From: Calliopsis andreniformis
Lineage: Eukaryota > Arthropoda > Insecta > Hymenoptera > Andrenidae
DNA: 64,000 bases
Assembly (NCBI RefSeq): GCF_051401765.1
Contig: NW_027480432.1
Span: 12,914,501 to 12,978,500 of the forward strand
Direction: 5' to 3'
The notes under the pieces were generated by a model, which made no database searches, was not told the DNA's origin, and saw only the letters and a list, made by a program, of their open reading frames with translations. Positions 12,449 through 23,849 of the stretch are shown here, piece by piece. The stretch's first letter is position 1; each line of letters begins with the position of its first letter. The translations under genes and the position numbers were made by a program.

Positions 12449-14087
12449 ATATATCAATTTTACAGACGTTTGGTACAACATTCACAACTTTACATTTTTG
12501 TAACAGTTTTTCTTTATTTTTAAAAAATTAAAGTATATACTGAAGACTATTGATACTTTGGCAAATGAGAGAAGCTGACTGAAACAAACAAATAGAACAA
12601 TTACAAATAAATTAAATGTATTTTTTAAATAATTTATTATCATTAGGGCTTATTTTTATGAAAATCAATTGAGTCTGAAGAAATTTGTAGTTCAGTGTCT
12701 TTTAAAAGTAAATATTATTTTAATGGAAAATTTAATTTTTGACTTTTTTCGCCAAACTTGGAAAGGTCGTTATTACTTGGGGATTCTAAAAAAATATAAA
12801 TAAGATTTATGCCAAATCAAAGGTCATAAAATGAAGTTTTAGTTAGAAGATGGAAACATAGATGTTTAGTCTCTTTTTAATTCTCGTTAATAACTTCTCG
12901 TTTGTTTGAAACGCCCTGTATATTCGTGAATAGTTTGTTCTTGAAGAATGTAGGTTTTGAAGCAAATTACAGAGAAATTTTAAATGTTTTGAAACACACC
13001 ATTATTAATTCTTCAAGAATTTTTAATTTGAATTCTATCAATTTTAAACAAAAATTGCAACAGGAAAAAATTGTTTATTTCTTTCTTATAGAACACCGTG
13101 AATTTTTTGTCAGCACAATTGATATTAAACGTAATATTTACCAATATAAGAAAATATACGAGACAAAACAATTCATGAAAAGTTATGAAGAAATTTAGTT
13201 TTATGAAGAGGAAATAAACAACTTTTGGCTCTTGTAAGTTTTTTCTAAATTAATATAATTCAATTTAAAATTGATTGAAAAATTGATTATGTTTAACTTA
13301 AATTGTACCAATTTAAAAAAAAATTGTTTACTTTGCTTTCATAAAGTTCTGGGAATTTTTGTATAATTTATCAGTTTTTTCGTACCGTTGTTTATTGTTA
13401 ATGTAAAAGTCAAACTTTTTATGTTAAGTACAAATTTTATTTACCTCAAATAGGCCAAATACTATAAACGATACTTTTAATTCCTTATGGACACGTATTT
13501 GCTTGAAACGACACAGCGACAGTGAAATATACTACAGTATACAGATGAAACTCTTCCGAAAATTCACTAAATGTAAGGATCTGTACTTTTGTCGTTAACT
13601 TGAGAATTTCTGGAACTTTCACTGCCATATTTCCCTGTATTTTTAAACTTCACACATATCGATATAAGTGATTTTAAAAAATTGGAGATTTCGGAGGAGA
13701 ATTTTTATAAATTGAGGATTTCGAAGAGAAGAATTTTTAAAAACTGAAAATTTTGAAGACGAGAATTTAAAAACATTGAGAATTTTGACCTGAAATCATG
13801 GAAAACTTCTATTTTACAATCTAAGTTTAAAATGATTGGAGAAACAATAATTTTGTACTTACTTCATTAGCGAAATTAAATTGGTGAAAAACTATGAAAA
13901 AGTCTCAGAGCTTTATAAAAAGAAAGAAAGCAATTTTTGTTGCTTGTAATTTTGTTTTAAAATCGATAGAATTGAAGTTAAAATATTGATATTTTAATAA
14001 CTTTTAATGTTTAAATTATTTTAATTTGGTTTTATAAATTTTAAAGAAAACTTTCAAAAGACAACAAACTTTTATCTTTTTCTTATA
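12449..14087. other. Very AT-rich stretch, no gene
   Basis: The frame at 12902-13198 (98 codons) is composed mainly of AT-rich codons and has no recognisable domain, so I do not call it a gene. Nothing else stands out. Confidence 0.45.
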
Positions 14088-15016
14088 CAGGGTGTCCCAC
14101 GTAATACTTTTCACGATTTTTCAAGAGCTTTCGATAATCTGACAAAAAAATATTTTAAACAAAAGTTGATCAGTTTTCGATTGACTATACGTTGCAATAA
14201 AAAAAGTTCGAAATTTGTTTTTATTATTATTGTCAAAGCCACCTTCACTTTTTTAATTGGCACTTTGTATTTTTGACTTAACAGTATTATAGTTCGTATC
14301 AAGACGAATTTAACGACCTAGTATACCATGACCTTCGGATGACTTTGAAGGCAAAGAAATGAAAATTTCAACAAATAATGACAATTCTGCTCTACGTAGT
14401 AAATTTGCATTGGTTATTCTTAGGAACTGTCGACAATTCACAACAAAGAAAAAATGTTAACAGGTAATGGCTTAACTATTAATGTAGTTGGTGACTAGAA
14501 CTTGAAACAGTTCTGTTTGGTCGTAACTTGTTACAAGAGCAAATCGTAGTTTAACATTAATTTGTGGAAAATATATTCAACTAGTGAAAACGTAGATATG
14601 TTGCTAGTACTTGGCGCATGTAAAAGAAATCATATTTGCGTTCATTTAGTCAAGGTTTCTAAACTGAATGTAATTTCGAGTCGTAATAATAAACAAGTTA
14701 TTATCACCCATTTAAGCAGATTGTCATTATTTGTTGAAATTTTCATTTCTTTGCCTTCAAAGTCATCCGAAGGTCATGGTATACTAGGTCGTTAAATTCG
14801 TCTTGATACGAACTATAATACTGTTAAGTCAAAAATACAAAGTGCCAATTAAAAAAGTGAAGGTGGCTTTGACAATAACAATAAAAACAAATTTCGAACT
14901 TTTTTTATTGCAACGTATAGTCAATCGAAAACTGATCAACTTTTGTTTAAAATATTTTTTTGTCAGATTATCGAAAGCTCTTGAAAAATCGTGAAAACTG
15001 TTACGTGGAACACCCT
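14088..15016. mobile_element. Foldback MITE with ~250-bp inverted repeats
   Basis: It starts CAGGGTGTCCCACGTAATA and ends with the complement TTACGTGGAACACCCT. The arms (about 14088-14375 and 14722-15016) are almost identical, to the point that the same 63-codon frame appears once on each strand (14111-14302 - and 14803-14994 +) with one residue different. Those frames are by-products of the palindrome. The near identity of the arms suggests recent activity or gene conversion. Confidence 0.75.
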
Positions 15017-15639
15017 ATAGAGCTCAGGGAATTTTCTCATAATTTTTTATCACCGTTACGTCTTTTATATCATCAACTATCTTGTGCACACGTTTATAAG
15101 TACTCGTTCCAATGAGACGGAACAGCAAATGTAAACAAATGCACGTGAGCAGGATAAGCTTAGGGTAGTTGACCCAACAGTCAGGATAAGGATAACACAT
15201 TTACATTGATGTCTTGTTTCATTCGTGAGTTTCATGTTTACGTGAAAATGCGGGAACGGGGGGGCACCAGAGAAAGGAGCTTCACCTTCTGGCTCGCTAG
15301 CTTCGACTTCCGTCTATACTTAATATTCAAATCCCTCAAAAGCTATTTACATTTACATCTACGATGGAATTTTAAACTTTGCGTCTGCAAAGAATCGTAC
15401 ATAGTTTATAGGAAAAATTTGATTATCTCGAAAACCTGCAACCATACCCTTTAAGATCCCTGTCCGCTACATTGCGGATTATAAATAAAAAAACTTGCCC
15501 TTTGTAGAAAGTCCAACGAAAGATGAAAATTTATTCTACGAATAGAAAACAAAAAATCATTAAAATTTATTCTCTGAGGAAAAAGAAAACCGAAAATTTA
15601 TTGAAATTTGTTTTGATGGAGGGTGAGGGATCAAAATTC

Positions 15640-15745
15640 ATTAAAATTCATTTTGCGAGAAAAAAAATAAAAAAGGCTGTATGAAAAAATAAAAAAGCAC
15701 TGTGAGAAAAATAAAAAAAAAAAATAAAAAAAGTCGTTTTGGTAT
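15640..15745. repeat. A-rich low-complexity tract
   Basis: A run of A and AAAAAATA-type sequence lies directly upstream of the first receptor exon, where a pyrimidine tract would normally be expected somewhat closer to the splice site. Confidence 0.7.
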
Positions 15746-15812
15746 CGAATCGGAAATACAAAGTAAGCTCGACCGCCGCAGCGCCCAGAACCACTAATGT
15801 GCTCGCTCGCAG

Positions 15813-15993
15813 CGCGGACGGCAACTTCGAGGTGACCTTGGCCACGAAGGCCACCATCTACCATCAAGGATTGGTCGAGTGGAAGCCTCCCGCCATTTAT
15901 AAATCGTCCTGCGAGATCGACGTCGAGTACTTCCCATTCGACGAGCAGACCTGTGTCCTCAAGTTCGGTTCGTGGACCTATGACGGCTTCAAG
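15813..15993 (+). CDS. nAChRalpha4: Nicotinic acetylcholine receptor alpha exon (alternative A)
   Basis: A 181-bp exon between an AG acceptor (CGCTCGCAG ends at 15812) and a GT donor (GTAAAC from 15994). One base completes a split codon and 60 codons follow, ending on a codon boundary. The peptide starts [12 protein letters not shown] and contains the Cys-loop: C-x13-C with FPFDEQTC, then FGSWTYDG. This is the extracellular ligand-binding domain of an insect nicotinic receptor alpha subunit, a cation channel at cholinergic synapses. A second exon of the same length, phase and content lies at 61763-61943; alternative exons covering this segment are known for exon 4 of insect alpha4, hence the symbol, though alpha3 or another alpha cannot be excluded without neighbouring exons. 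The acceptor has a weak pyrimidine tract. Base composition is much more GC-rich than the surroundings. Confidence 0.85.
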
Positions 15994-16189
15994 GTAAACT
16001 TGCATGGTAGCCGCTAAGCTCTGTGCCAGATAGATCCACGGATCTGTAGATTTTAAGATTAGATTTTAAGGCTAGACTTTACCCGAACGATCGGCTCATC
16101 GTAGATTTTTGAACTCCGCGGTGGGGCTTGCATGTTTTTGAAATAATATCAGTGGGAAGGTCAAAAGGGAGGCGGATGCTGCCAGCTTT

Positions 16190-16715
16190 CTGTCCAATCT
16201 ATTTTCCACGGAAGGAAGCTTAGATAAAGTGCGGTTACAGTTTTATCTGCGAAAAAGATCGCACTTGGACTGGCTGTGAACCTACTGTGAAACTATTTTA
16301 CAAGTAGAAGGTTAGATAAAGTGAGCTTACAGTTTTGTCTCCGAAGAAGTTCGGACTCGGACTCGATGTGAACCTACTACTGTGAAACTATTTTCCGAGT
16401 AGAAACTTAGGTAGATCAAGGTTACAGTTTTGTCTCCGAGAAAAGTCGCATTTAGACTGACTGTGTGAACCTACTGCGAAACTACTTTCCAAATAGAAGC
16501 ATAAATAAAGTGAGATGGCAGGTTTGTCTCCGAAGATAATCGCACTCGAACTGGGTGTGAACGTATTACGAAACTATTTTCCAGGTAGAAGCTTGAATAA
16601 AGCAAGGTTATAGTTTTGCCTCCGAAGAAGATCGTACTCGGACCGACTGTAAATTTACTATGAAACTATTTTCTAAGTAGGGACTTAGTTAAAGTGAATG
16701 AACAGTTTTGGCATC
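16190..16715. repeat. Tandem repeat, ~92-95 bp period, ~5.5 units
   Basis: The landmark GAAACTATTTTCC (with variants) occurs at about 16289, 16384, 16478, 16570 and 16662, with a partial earlier unit at 16198. Each unit also carries ACAGTTTTGTCTCCGAAGAA and GTGAACCTACT. The array begins about 200 bp downstream of the first receptor exon, inside the same intron. Confidence 0.85.
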
Positions 16716-17789
16716 TTGAATAATATCAAGTCTTTGTTTGTCAACAAGATTAAGTGTGATTTTGGGGGTTAAACCTTTTACTGAATAGTTCTAAAGAAAT
16801 TAAATAGCAGGAAATTAAGTCTTTAGGATTTTCATTTCTTGTTTATGACTCAGATAACTTAAACTGGATCATGCTAATGCTAGAATGAGAGACCATTTTC
16901 TACTCTGTCCTTTTTCGATATACAATTCCATGAAAGTAACAAGCAAAATTTATTGTCTATTAGTGTCAATACTTTCGCGATTTACGCTCCTCTTATTGTG
17001 ACAATTTCTAAAAGAAATGTTAGGTAGTCTGATGTAACTGAACTCGGTTAACTATTTAGAAGGCCGGAGTAGCCCATGAAATGGCCCATACTTGTGCTAC
17101 AAGTGACCCAAAGGTTAAACCTATTAGTTCAACTGAGTGACGATCTTCGTCGGAGGTAAACTGATCTAGCCGAATTTAGTTAACCTTTAGAGAACTGGAG
17201 TGGTCCTTATTTGGGTTCCTACATAGCCGTTATTTGAGTCATAACTGGCCTAAAGGTTAAACTACTAGTTATGATTTTGTACATGTATTAAAGATACAGG
17301 TGTACACATAGAATTAGTATATTTGTGTTTGAATCCATGTAGTGTTTGATACATGCGTACACAGATCTAAAAATACACGACAGCACAGATCTAGAAACAC
17401 ACGGAAATACATGAAAATACACGGATATACACGTGTATCGAAATCTACAGGGTATTAATCAGGGATATTGAATATCTTTTCTGCCGGTACCGTGGGATTC
17501 TCACTACCAGTCTGCCGATTCTCTTATCAGCTAGCATGTTACTTAGTGTAGGAGCAGTAACTATGTAAGTATACATATATGGCTTTCTTTCACTTAGCAA
17601 AGAGAGAACTGCCACTTCCTTTGTCTTGTTATCAAATGTAAGCAGGGATGCTACATATAAGAATAATGGCGGCTTCGTGGTTTTGTGACTCGCATACTTA
17701 CATTCGCACAGTGTAATATTTCGGCGACCTAGTAGGACAAATTTATTCCACTAAAAAATACTCTTTATCAGTTTAATGTTAGTAATATA
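16716..17789. repeat. Diverged duplicated segments and repeat fragments
   Basis: Two related segments of about 90-100 bp lie at about 17045-17130 and 17175-17270 (both with GTTAACYWTTTAGA and AAAGGTTAAACYWMTAGTT). From about 17280 to 17460 is a repeat rich in ACACGGAAATACA and ending ACACGTGTATCGAAAT, also seen at 1.9, 7.0 and 61.1 kb. No gene. Confidence 0.5.
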
Positions 17790-18353
17790 CAGGGTGTTCC
17801 AGATTTTTCCAGCATAATTTTACAATTCTTATTCTACAAGCAAAATGAAGAAAGAAATATTATAGATATAACCATAGGTTTTTAAATCTATTATTTAAGG
17901 AGTAATAAGAATACAACATAACAATGCACTGCTTTCTTGATGGACTCGTATTATAATTCTATTTCAAAACATGCAGAGTATCAATACGGTAATGGTTAAT
18001 TGAACATTATCCACAATGATGGATAGGTTGAGAAAGAACAATTCCTTGTGTGAAAGGAGAAGTTTACTAAAAGGATTCGTGACGTATTTGCTGCAATAAA
18101 GGAAGATGAAGAAGAAATTAAAAATGCACTAAATTCTATTTTTTGGATGCTAATTTCAAATTTATAAACACAAATAACATTTTAAAATGAAATTATAATG
18201 TAGATCTATTGAGAAAATAGTCTGTTGTTATTTTGTATTTTTATTATAATTTCTTAAAAAAGCATTTAAGAGCCTATGTTTATATAACATTTTTTTTCAT
18301 TTGACTTGTAGAATATGCTAGCAAAGTTATGCCGGAACAAACTGGAACAACCT
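17790..18353. mobile_element. MITE, mariner-like ends
   Basis: It starts CAGGGTGTTCCAGATTTTTCC and ends with GGAACAAACTGGAACAACCT. Inner blocks (CTTATTCTACAAGCAAAATGA and TCATTTGACTTGTAGAATATG) are inverted relative to each other. About 560 bp, with no coding capacity. Confidence 0.55.
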
Positions 18354-20220
18354 ATATATTCTGAATATTATTTGACATTTCTACATAAATTGAAAGAATT
18401 AAATCATTAAATGAAATATTCACAATAATAACACTATATTTATTCGGAATCACTATTACTTAAATCATTTTCTGATAAATTCAAATCCGTTAATAGTTCT
18501 AATGATTTTAGTACTTCGGGGCGTACATGAGGACATTACAGTATGATACATGTTAACGTAGACAGTTGAAAGAAAACCGAAATGTTAGAGGTAAATAAAC
18601 AACACACACAAGAAAATAGCATCAAAAAATAGAGAAACAGAAGATTTAACACAGCAAATAAAGGGAATGGCGAAAAAAGGTAGCAGAGACGAAATAAATA
18701 ATATATTAGTTCTCATAACAAAGAGGTTAGAAAGTAAGGAAATAAGCAAAACTGATTACGCAGCGATAAGGATCGATAAACTAAATAACGATCAATCAAT
18801 AGGATTGATAAAGTAAATAACGGTTGATTAACCGGGTCGGTAAAAGTTATAGAGACATCTAGCGGTAAATTTAAAAATTTATTAAAATCTCCATTAATGT
18901 TAATAGAAAATAATAAACTGAGAATTTTAAAAGTTAATTCAAGAGGATGAAGGCCGATTCAAATAGAACAACTAGAAAAAGTCAGCATTTGGGTAAAAGG
19001 GCCTGCCAAGTACGTTTTATTTTTTTTTCAATTTCTTCATGACTCTTAAAGTGATGTTTACTTATGATTTTCTTTTTCTATATCTATTTACGGCTGTTGT
19101 AACCCTGATAGTTGTGGCTGTTGTTGTGATTGTAGCTACAAAAAATAATAATTACTTTCTATAATTAATAAATTTAGTAATAAGATACTTTTTGTGTTTT
19201 TATTTTTGTTCCTTTTATGATACTATATTTTCTACTAACATATATGTACATATGATTTTTCTTTCCTGTCCTTTTTACTTATTATTGCTACTGTAACCCT
19301 GATAGTTGAGGCTGTTATTCTAATTCGAACTGTGTGTACGATATTTTCATTTCATTAAAAGAATTGTAATAATTAGTAACTGTATATAACTTAAATACTT
19401 TTAAGCACAAAAAGCTTCTAATTTGATTATTAATTGGTGCTTGATTTACAAAAATTTCTACTTTAACTACCTATAAATATAAAAACTGATAAGCGCATAA
19501 ATAATGCTTATGCCTAAATAACTGAAACCATAAAATAAATTTAATTCATAAATTAAACTCAAAATATATAAACTCCTTTATTACTTTCATTTAAAGTACA
19601 CAGTTATAGAAATAATAAAACTCAAATACATAACCTCTATCTCAACAAACTGTCAAACGAAAAATCATCAAATTTACCTGATTTAAAATAATAGTCACAG
19701 CAATTTAAAAAAAGCCGGCAATCAGTACACGATTACTAAAAATAACACAGCTAGTTTATAAACATTTTTATTTGTCCAATAAAAATACATTTATTGTAAA
19801 GAAGTTTCACTATATTATTCATATTATTCATTCATACTTGGCGTGAATCTCTGCTAAAATTCCTGATATGTTACCAATCATTTCAATCGAACAATGTTGA
19901 CACACTTTTAAATTGATTTAGGATTAGGAAAATCGCATTTGACATCTTTCTTGTTCGCGCAAGTTTACATAAGTCTATCTTTCTCGCTCGAACACAGCTA
20001 GTGATATAGTTCTTACAGACATATTCCTAGAATATTACCACCCATTTTCCGGCACACGAACCGCTTAATATGCTATTTTTTCGATAAGGCATACACTAAT
20101 TTCATTAATATTTGCATCAATACGTCGATGAAGGTTCATAGAGTTATAATTAATCAACTCCCATGAAAAAAACATCTTCTAAGATACTTTTAAAAAGCTC
20201 AAAAGTTCCAACATCTCCTC
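18354..20220. other. AT-rich stretch with a diverged duplication
   Basis: Two related segments, 19020-19160 and 19210-19360, both contain TGTAACCCTGATAGTTG followed by GGCTGTT. Another short pair is CTTGGCGYGARTCTCT at about 19838 and 20293. No supportable gene. Confidence 0.45.
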
Positions 20221-20346
20221 TCCAGATCCTCGTGTATAGATAGTTTCGGCGAGCTCTCGCCAGTTATCCCCACCTCTCGTGATGCATATGTACTTGGCGC
20301 GAGTCTCTACCGAGACTCCTGATAGTCCATCGTTTATGGCTTATAA

Positions 20347-20711
20347 CAGGCTTCGGAATTAAGTGCTCTTTTCGGCCGATTTTCGAAGGAGACGCCTCCT
20401 TTCTCCCTCGCACGTCACTTCTCTCCGCGGCGGCCCTAGTGCTCGAAAAGGCTCAGGCGCGTGCCACAAAAATCGTGCGTGGCGCATTTGGGCGACGACA
20501 CTTATATCAATAGATTTCCACATCACCCATGAGGTACTACTGTTGATGCGTTTTTGTTTTGTCAGTGGTATCCCCTGACGCACGATTCTTGTGGCACGCG
20601 ACTGAGGCCTTCCGAGCACTAGGGCCGCCGCAGAGAGAAGTGACGTGCGAGGGAGAAAGGAGGCGTCGCCTTCGAAAATCGGCCGAAAAGAGCAGTTAAT
20701 TCCGAAGCCTG
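20347..20711. mobile_element. hAT-like MITE with 8-bp target duplication
   Basis: A 365-bp unit begins CAGGCTTCGGAATTAA and ends in the complement TTAATTCCGAAGCCTG. It is flanked on both sides by GCTTATAA (20339-20346 and 20712-20719), a perfect 8-bp duplication as made by hAT-class transposases. The inverted arms are about 130 bp or more and are notably GC-rich compared with the surrounding sequence. The frames on both strands (20359-20619 -, 20363-20578 +) come from the palindrome and have no domain. Confidence 0.8.
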
Positions 20712-21094
20712 GCTTATAATATTGCTTATCGGGCTCGTGCTATATTTGTAGAAACAACAGAAAAACGGCCGTCGCGTCGTATAGTGACGCGTCACTGGCA
20801 CGGACGTATACGTATACATAACTAGAATTCAATATAGTAGTAGCAACAGTATTTTGCAAATATCTCGGAAACTAAGGCCGTCCAACTATTATATGTATAG
20901 GAAAAAGTTGTTTAGAATGATGAACTTAACAATATATCCAAAGATCATCGAAATCGGTTTTATCGGTATTATTATTAATCTGCAGGTCCATCGAAATTTA
21001 ATTGTGCACTGAAATGAGATTTTAAAATAATTTTATATTTCAACAAAACAGTTGTCCTTTACATAAAGCTAAAATCAGCATGACATTTTTTTAT

Positions 21095-21335
21095 GGAAAT
21101 AATACTAAATTATTGAACTGGCCTCCCCAGTGCTCTGATATGTATCCAATAGAGTATCTATGGAATCATTTAAGAAAAAGTTTGTCAGAAAATGATAGAA
21201 AGAGTACACATATTTTTATAGACGCGTTAAAAACTAAGTAGAATAATAAAAACATGAACGTTAATGATAAATTAATCTGTACCATTCCAAACTATTATGA
21301 AGTCATAACACACTCGTTACTAAGTTGATTAAAAA
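21095..21335 (+). pseudogene. Tc1-type transposase C-terminal remnant
   Basis: Reading the + strand from about 21110 gives NWPPQCSDMYPIEYLWNHLR. This corresponds to the W-P-x-x-S-P-D-x-x-P-I-E-x-x-W block that includes the third catalytic residue (E) of Tc1-type DDE transposases. The frame runs to a stop at about 21240. Earlier catalytic motifs are not recognisable, so this is a truncated, inactive copy. Confidence 0.6.
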
Positions 21336-21782
21336 ATATAATAATACTTATCTATTTTGAAGTGTTAACATACTTTCCAATGCTATCATAATGGACAGAC
21401 AATTTTGTCAGTCCAGGCCGACTACGGACTGAACAATTTTTCTTTTTCTATCTAATGCATAAGAACACACTTGATATACAAAATGTATAATCGGCTTTGA
21501 GACCGATAAAATATTCAGTCAACGATTGTGGGTAGGCGTGTGTTTAGGCTTTATCATATGTCACATTTATTTATCCGCATATGACAATCGTTAATTTACT
21601 TTCCGAGGTGACTGTAAATGTTATTTGTTGACGTGAGTCACGTGATTACTTGTGAGCCGCCATTGTTCTTCTTACGTATACCGTTCCTGAGTGCAAGTGA
21701 TATAGACATGAGGTTCATTCAACGCTGCAGGCAAGTCGAGGATAGAGCAGTGTGCGGCCTGATACTATTTTCGAGGGTGGTA

Positions 21783-22262
21783 GGGGAGCTCAAATAGAAT
21801 AGAAAATGTGCTATGACATAATGTCTGATCTGCCTCCATTTTGCAATGATAATGCCTCGAAGCCTTCATACTTATATGCTAAATTAGCAGTCAGAGAATT
21901 CTATAAATTTACAGATGTATTGAAGGGTCGAAATAGAGCAAACTAGTCTTAATACATTTTGTTGTGTTTTTTACGGTTTGACTTTTATAAAGTTTTAAAA
22001 ATCCGCGTTCCATTTCCTGTAAATATCTGAGATTTTTAAAGCGTTGTAAAAGTTGAACCGTAAGAGATAAAACATGTATTAAAACTTTTCCTCTACTATT
22101 ACTCTGTAATCATTTGCAAAATTACAGAATCCTCTGATTATTAGTTTAGCATATAAGTATATTAACTTTAATTAAAGTATTATTATTGCAAAGCGCAGGC
22201 AAATCGAACACTATGTCAGTAGAGCATTTTGTGTACTAGCTTCGATCTCTTATCCTAGTTTG
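21783..22262. mobile_element. MITE family A, copy 2
   Basis: A diverged copy of the element at 7249-7768: it shares the TATGACATARTGTYYGATCTG block near the left, the TTTGTTKTRTYTKTTACGGTTT centre and the inverted block near the right. The terminal CAGGGTG motifs are not preserved here. Confidence 0.55.
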
Positions 22263-22559
22263 AGTGAATATTAATGTATAACAGTATAACAGAGTACCCA
22301 AATATTTAAGTATCTACATTTACTCAAGGGTCATACTGCATCAAATCGATCACTTTTTCTTTCCAGGTGTGAGATTTCATTAAAGGTAGACCAAAATTAA
22401 TTTAGTTAATTGATATTAACTCGCCATTTTATTAATTTTGAATTGGTTTAAATAGAAACAGGGCATCGAATTTCATGACATCTATCCGTCTTCATGAGAA
22501 TGGGTTGTACTTAAGTGGGTTGTAATAAACTCTAATAAAATCTCATCCCGAAATGTAAC

Positions 22560-23010
22560 ATTAAAATAAAATTAATAATACATAGGGTGTCCTAGATAAA
22601 CTGTTACTAAGTGATGTTTCCAAAACCATTGCAGATATCGACTTAAATTTTTTTCTACGTTAAATGATTCAGGTGGATTTTTCTCTAGCGGAGGGAAAAG
22701 GGCTGCGTTCCTATTTTTTTTTTAATGGAATGGATATTAATGTTCCATCATTTGTATATCTACTGCTTGAGTTCACAACTTTTACGTAAGACATTTCTTT
22801 TTATTCTCCATAGTTTAAAAAGTGATAGCAAAAAATGTTTCTCAAGAGTAGCTTAAGGGAGAGTGCAAAAATATCGAAATAAACGTTATTTACGTGTGTC
22901 CGTATGTCCGTCAACATATTCATCAATCGTATATCTCTTAGGTCTTAGACTATACATAGTTAGACCATACATTATGGACGTGATGTTAGATGATTTCCTT
23001 CAAGCAAAGA
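22560..23010. other. Possible truncated mariner-like end
   Basis: AGGGTGTCCTAGATAAACTG at about 22584 resembles the left end of CAGGGTG elements in the window. No partner end and no transposase frame were recognised, and the rest to 23010 is featureless. Confidence 0.3.
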
Positions 23011-23018
23011 TAAAACAT

Positions 23019-23840
23019 TAGAGATGTACCGACTAGTACTTTTGTAGTCGGCGATTAGTCGGCTTAACCAACCAGTACTTTTGTAGTCGGCGATTAGTCG
23101 GCGACTAATCGGCAAAAAAGCCGATTGATCGGCCTTGAATTTTAGTACTAGTAATATCGTGATGTCACAGAAATAAAAAAATGTTTATGTTTTTTGTCTA
23201 GCGTACTTATATGTATTTACTTATTTATTATATATTATATTTATACATACTGTGTGTAACATAAGTATGATTATGATATAAAGTATTAAAAGAGTGATAA
23301 TTAAACTTTTTTATTTATTAAAGGCAAATTGTGATGAAGGAATGTTAAAGTTTCTGCACGTTCAGGAAGAAGGCGGTTTTTTTTATTTTTGTATATGTTA
23401 CCAGCCTCGGAAAAAAGCCTTTCACTGTATACTGTGCTGGCTGGACAACACAGGCATATTTTGGCTAAAGATGCCATTTCTTTTCGGTTTATTACAGGTA
23501 ATCCACAATATGACTGAAGTTCGTGAGCTAAAGAGGATTTTTCATCATTCTCATAATCAATTTTCTTCGATACTATTTCTTGATAACACTCCCAAAAACT
23601 ACAGTGAACTCTATTCTCTGCGCTATCTTCATTGCGATTAGGAGAATCGGTCATAAAATTTTCTTTTTCAGAGTCACTCTCTTCAGCCAATCTATTTCTC
23701 AGTGTTTGTAATAAGAACTGTGACCTCACGATATGTAAATGATCGGCAGAGCCGACTAATCGGCCGACTAGTCGGCTTCTTAGGGACCGATTAATCGGCT
23801 AGTCGGCTAGTCGGCCAAAACCCTAGTCGGTGCATCACTA
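23019..23840 (-). mobile_element. Short hAT element with perfect TSD
   Basis: An 822-bp unit is flanked by TAAAACAT on both sides (23011-23018 and 23841-23848). Terminal inverted repeats are TAGAGATGTACCGACTAG and, inverted from the right end, TAGTGATGCACCGACTAG (16 of 18 match). Many copies of TAGTCGG and ATTAGTCGGC lie in both orientations next to each end; these are typical of subterminal transposase-binding repeats of hAT elements. Between them is a single frame for the C-terminal part of a transposase. Confidence 0.9.
23301..23729 (-). pseudogene. hAT transposase C-terminal (dimerisation) fragment
   Basis: An uninterrupted 142-codon frame fills the hAT element between its subterminal repeats. 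Residues about 70-140 carry the signature of the hAT C-terminal domain: L-A-K-I-x-L-x-x-P-A-S-T-V-x-S-E-R-L-F-S-x-A-G, then K-K-N-R-L-L-P-E and L-x-x-L-x-x-N-L. This domain mediates dimerisation of hAT/ZBED transposases. The first two catalytic Asp positions and the N-terminal BED zinc finger are absent, so it cannot transpose on its own. Either the element is an internal deletion derivative or the fragment was kept for another reason, for example as a competitor of full-length transposase; that last idea is speculation. Confidence 0.85.
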
Positions 23841-23849
23841 TAAAACATC

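Noticed and set aside
12902..13198. 98-codon frame on the + strand
   Set aside because: Low-complexity AT-rich composition, no motif, no splice or promoter context.
14111..14994. Two 63-codon frames with nearly identical protein
   Set aside because: They are the same sequence read on the two arms of a palindromic MITE, AT-rich and without a domain.
15631..16005. Frames on the - strand opposite receptor exon A
   Set aside because: They are shadows of the exon; the + strand has the receptor peptide with proper splice sites.
20359..20819. Frames on both strands across the GC-rich MITE
   Set aside because: Explained by the palindrome; no domain and the frames run out of the element.
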